In this document: positions 61,137 through 64,000 of the stretch, in pieces
How positions within the stretch are numbered: the stretch's first letter is position 1
Layout of the letters: every line of letters starts with the position of its first letter
From: Paramuribaculum sp964487725
GTDB taxonomy: Bacteria; Bacteroidota; Bacteroidia; Bacteroidales; Muribaculaceae
Length of the DNA: 64,000 nt
Assembly: GCA_964487725.1 (NCBI GenBank)
Contig: CAZASF010000004.1
Span: 41,740-105,739, forward strand
Direction of reading: 5' to 3'
Notes under the pieces: generated by a model
Seen by the model: only the letters and a program-made list of their open reading frames with translations
Told to the model about the DNA's origin: nothing
The model's database searches: none
Made by a program: the position numbers and the translations under genes

Positions 61137-64000
61137 TTAGAAGTTGAAGTTAACATTGAAGCCAAAGCTGCGGAGCGAAGGCATCATGAAGTTGTCCATA
61201 CCCTGATAGTAGTTGCCGGCCGAAGCCACAGCTTCGGGGTCGAACGGAGCCTTGTTGTAGATCATCCACAGGTTGCGTCCAACGAGCGAGAGTTTGATGT
61301 CGCATACGTTGGCAAGCCATTTGCGGGGGATGAGATATGAAATGGTGGCTTCCTGAAGGCGTACGTTGGTGGCAGAGTAGGTGTAGTACTGGGGCACCAT
61401 GTCCGAAGAAGCGATGGTGGTGTACCACTGTTCGGGGTTCACACGGTCGCCGTCGTTGATCAGAACATAGCCGTTGTCACGGGCAATTCCGGTGGCTTCC
61501 GACACGCCATAGAGGTCAAGGAGGGCCTGGGTGCGTGAGAATACGATACCACCGAAACGAGCGGAGAACATGCAACTTGCCGAGAGGTTTTTCCAGCGGA
61601 AGGTGTTGGTCCATGCGAGGTTGCCTTTCGGAAGAACTGAGCCGAGTTTGATGTATTGGTCAGCGTCCTTGATGGCTGATTGGGCGGGATTACCGTCCTG
61701 GTCAATGTAGATGTTTCCGTTAGAGTCGCGGATAAGGTCGGCAGAGGAGTAAACATCGCCCATTGAGCCGCCTTCACGGAGAATGAAGTGAGTGGCACCG
61801 AGATTGTTACCGTCGCCCACCTCAATCTGGTCCATTGAGAATTTTTCGCCGGTTACGGGGTTCTGCACTTCGCGTGCGAGTTCGCGGATTTTATTGCGGT
61901 TGAATGAGAATGTTGCGTTTGTAGCCCAGGAGAAGTTGCCCCATGTCTTATCGTAGCCGGCGGCAAATTCCATACCCCAGTTGCGCACGTTACCGGCCTG
62001 TACATAGAGGCGAGAGTATTTACCTACGGCAAGATTGGGGTTGAAGGTCTGGTTGTAAGTATCAGCAAGATACCATGTGGCATCGAAGGTGAAGTTGTTC
62101 AGGAAGCGGAAGTTCATACCGGCTTCCCATGATTTTGTGCGTTCGGGTTTGAGATCATCCATAGGATACTGGGTGAGCACCTGCCATGCACCGTCGCTCC
62201 ACTCGTAGCGGGGATTGGCAATGTGGCGGGGGAATGCTGTACCTACCGAAGCCCATGATGCACGGATTTTCCAGAGCGAGAGATGTTCGCTGGAAATGTT
62301 GACGCCCAGGTCATTGAGAAGTTGGGTCATCAGAACAGAGACACCAACCGAGGGATAGAAGTAGCTCTTGGCTTTTGAGTTGGGACCGTAGAGCTGAGAG
62401 GGCCAGTCGTTACGGCCGGTGAGGGTCAGATAATATGTCTGTTTGTAGCCAAGGTCGGCGCTGGCGTAGAGTGACTGAGTCTGTTCGCGCCATCCATCCT
62501 GTGTCTTGGTGGGGTTCTGACCGATGTTGTTGATAAAGAAGCCATTGGTGAGGCCCACATTCTGACCTTCGTAATCACCCTCTCCATCGGAGATACCACC
62601 GTTGATGGTGAGAGTTTCGTAGCGCATATCGGAGATTGATCCACCGAAGTTGGCCTGCAGGTTAAGGTCAGGGGTGAGGTCTTTATGGAAGGACACGAGG
62701 AAGTCAGCGAAGATTTGCTTCTCTTTGTAGCGGTTTTCGCCGTACCAACCACGTGATGAGCCGCCAACAAGGTTGCCTATTGTGGAGGCATAGCGCTTGT
62801 CAGTTGCCGATGTGTTGGAGTTGTCAATGCGAACGCGTCCGCTCAATGTCAGGTAGGGGAGCACTTTGTAAGTGAGCTGTCCACCGAGCATGTAGCGGTC
62901 CTTGCCTGATTCGCGAACGTTGCGGTAGCTTACCCAATAGGGGTTCTGAACGTAAGCAGCGTAGTCGCCCCAGCGCCAGTTCTGCTCAGAGATGTTACGC
63001 TCGGTGTTCCAGATTTCATACTGGCGAACTTCGTCCCAGTTGGAGCCACGCGGAATGAGGTAGGCACCGGTGAGGGGGTTCATGTACATACCCTGATTGA
63101 CCATGTTGCGGTCATTCTGATAGATGTAGCTTCCGTTGAGGTCAAGTGTCATCTTATCCTCAAGGAAGTTGGTGGTGTTGCGTATACTGAAGTTGTAGCG
63201 GTTGTAGCGGTCGTTGGGGATAATTCCCTGCGAATTAACGGCTGCAGCTGATGCGTAAGTCTGGTTTTTCTCAGTACCGGTTGAGAATGTAACTGAGTTG
63301 GTTGTTACGAAGCCGGTCTGCAGATAGTCTTTACGGATGTCGTAGCCATAATCGGTTTCCGGAGTGAGTGCTGAACCCCAGCTATAGTTGGAGTTGGCGT
63401 TGTAAACCCCGTTCTGACCTGCACCGTAGGTGTTCTGGAATCGGGGAAGAACCCAAGCTTCATTCCATTCGTTGTTGGTGCTGACGGTGACTTTTGTTTT
63501 GCCAACCTGTCCCTTTTTGGTTGTGATGACGATTGCACCATTGGCTGCTTCCGAACCGTAGAGAGCGGCAGCGGCAGCACCGGTCAGGACTGAAATTGAC
63601 TCAATGTCGTCGGGGTTTATGTCGGCAATGGGCTCGGTTGCACCGCTTGAGCCGAATGCACCTGCATCGCCATCGGTGCGAGAGGCGCGCATGGGCATAC
63701 CATCAACCACGTAGAGAGCGTTGGAGCTTTGCATGATTGATTTCGTACCGCGCATCACAACTTTAGAAATACCACCCGTTCCGGATGATGATGCGTTGAT
63801 GTTGACACCTGCCACTTTACCGGCAAGTGAATTGACAAAGTTTGCATCGCGGTTTGTGAGCAATTCGTCACCCTTAATCTGTTGTACGTTGTAGGACAAC
63901 GATTTCTGCTCGCGTTTGATACCGAGGGCCGTAACGACAACCTCATCGAGAGCAGTGGTGTTTTCCTGCATCACAACGGTTATCGGAGCGGTGCCGGTTA
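61137..64000 (-). CDS. SusC/RagA-family TonB-linked outer-membrane importer (5' end cut by window)
   Basis: At least 953 residues visible; the frame continues past the window end (TGTAPITVVMQENTTALDEV), so the signal peptide and most of the CarboxypepD_reg domain are outside. Visible order: TonB-box region LDEVVVTALGIKREQKS, plug domain with KVMRGTKSIMQSSNALYVVDGMP-like segment (GGISKVVMRGTKSI, NALYVVDGMPM) and NPDDIESISVLTGAAAAALYG, then the barrel ending in SFGFNVNFNF. It imports oligosaccharides captured by the lipoproteins downstream. No regulator (ECF sigma, hybrid two-component) is visible inside the window. Confidence 0.95.
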   Translation of the reverse strand, partial: TGTAPITVVMQENTTALDEVVVTALGIKREQKSLSYNVQQIKGDELLTNRDANFVNSLAGKVAGVNINASSSGTGGISKVVMRGTKSIMQSSNALYVVDGMPMRASRTDGDAGAFGSSGATEPIADINPDDIESISVLTGAAAAALYGSEAANGAIVITTKKGQVGKTKVTVSTNNEWNEAWVLPRFQNTYGAGQNGVYNANSNYSWGSALTPETDYGYDIRKDYLQTGFVTTNSVTFSTGTEKNQTYASAAAVNSQGIIPNDRYNRYNFSIRNTTNFLEDKMTLDLNGSYIYQNDRNMVNQGMYMNPLTGAYLIPRGSNWDEVRQYEIWNTERNISEQNWRWGDYAAYVQNPYWVSYRNVRESGKDRYMLGGQLTYKVLPYLTLSGRVRIDNSNTSATDKRYASTIGNLVGGSSRGWYGENRYKEKQIFADFLVSFHKDLTPDLNLQANFGGSISDMRYETLTINGGISDGEGDYEGQNVGLTNGFFINNIGQNPTKTQDGWREQTQSLYASADLGYKQTYYLTLTGRNDWPSQLYGPNSKAKSYFYPSVGVSVLMTQLLNDLGVNISSEHLSLWKIRASWASVGTAFPRHIANPRYEWSDGAWQVLTQYPMDDLKPERTKSWEAGMNFRFLNNFTFDATWYLADTYNQTFNPNLAVGKYSRLYVQAGNVRNWGMEFAAGYDKTWGNFSWATNATFSFNRNKIRELAREVQNPVTGEKFSMDQIEVGDGNNLGATHFILREGGSMGDVYSSADLIRDSNGNIYIDQDGNPAQSAIKDADQYIKLGSVLPKGNLAWTNTFRWKNLSASCMFSARFGGIVFSRTQALLDLYGVSEATGIARDNGYVLINDGDRVNPEQWYTTIASSDMVPQYYTYSATNVRLQEATISYLIPRKWLANVCDIKLSLVGRNLWMIYNKAPFDPEAVASAGNYYQGMDNFMMPSLRSFGFNVNFNF

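Noticed and set aside
1..64000. CRISPR arrays, insertion sequences, prophage, tRNA or rRNA genes
   Set aside because: No regularly spaced repeats, transposase or integrase genes, or recognisable RNA gene motifs were found by reading both strands; a dedicated RNA search could still find something small.

Overview
The window is chromosomal DNA of a Bacteroidales bacterium. SusC/SusD pairs, GLPGLI and beta-barrel outer-membrane proteins, a Bacteroidetes-type OstA/SurA cluster and Bacteroides-type promoters (TTTG, 19-20 bases, TAnnTTTG) all point there. GC content near 50% and the gene content suggest a gut Muribaculaceae-like lineage, but that family-level placement is inference. No rRNA, tRNA, insertion sequence, phage or CRISPR array was seen, and coding density is very high.

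Layout. 1-4 kb: a GH20 hexosaminidase cut by the window start, then serC and a short phosphoglycerate dehydrogenase (serine synthesis). 4-6 kb (minus): an M16 homologue without the zinc motif, coupled to kdsB. 6-10 kb: a TPR/PD40 exported protein, a CstA transporter, a PHP phosphatase and, on minus, an aquaporin. 10.7-17 kb: tamB, a dGTPase and a DUF4250 protein. 17-28.8 kb (minus): guaB, two PpiC/SurA-type chaperone-isomerases, an OstA/LptA-like protein, mutL, an HU/SPOR protein and an S9 peptidase. 29-31 kb: a lipid kinase and ychF. 31-36 kb (minus): pyrG, yidC, ferritin and a small lipoprotein. 36-40.4 kb: a large outer-membrane barrel protein and two paralogous GYF-domain membrane proteins.

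40.4-51.1 kb is a vitamin B12 (cobamide) acquisition operon. It starts with a strong promoter and a cobalamin riboswitch, followed by two uncharacterised surface lipoproteins, a BtuG-like beta-propeller, BtuB, BtuF, BtuC, BtuD and a cysteine-rich DUF2284 protein. The lipoproteins would capture cobamide at the surface, BtuB would move it across the outer membrane, and BtuFCD across the inner membrane. The roles of the first two lipoproteins and of DUF2284 are open and are the best candidates for something undescribed.

51.1-54.6 kb (minus) holds an outer-membrane barrel protein paired with a GLPGLI protein. 54.7-64 kb (minus) is a glycan-utilisation locus: SusC (cut by the window end), SusD, a catalytically dead GH18-like lipoprotein, a DUF1735-LamG lipoprotein, a DUF1735-GH18 endoglycosidase-like protein and an Ig-like lipoprotein. 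The order resembles, from memory, the N-glycan endoglycosidase locus of Bacteroides thetaiotaomicron. The GH18 protein keeps its catalytic Glu but has Asn where the oxazoline-stabilising Asp should be, the most unusual enzymatic feature seen here.

Smaller regulatory oddities are 11-bp phased repeats with an 11-bp inverted repeat upstream of mutL, a 14-bp tandem duplication inside the btuB signal sequence, a G8 tract at the -33 position of an outer-membrane protein promoter, and several promoters lying within 10 bases of the start codon.
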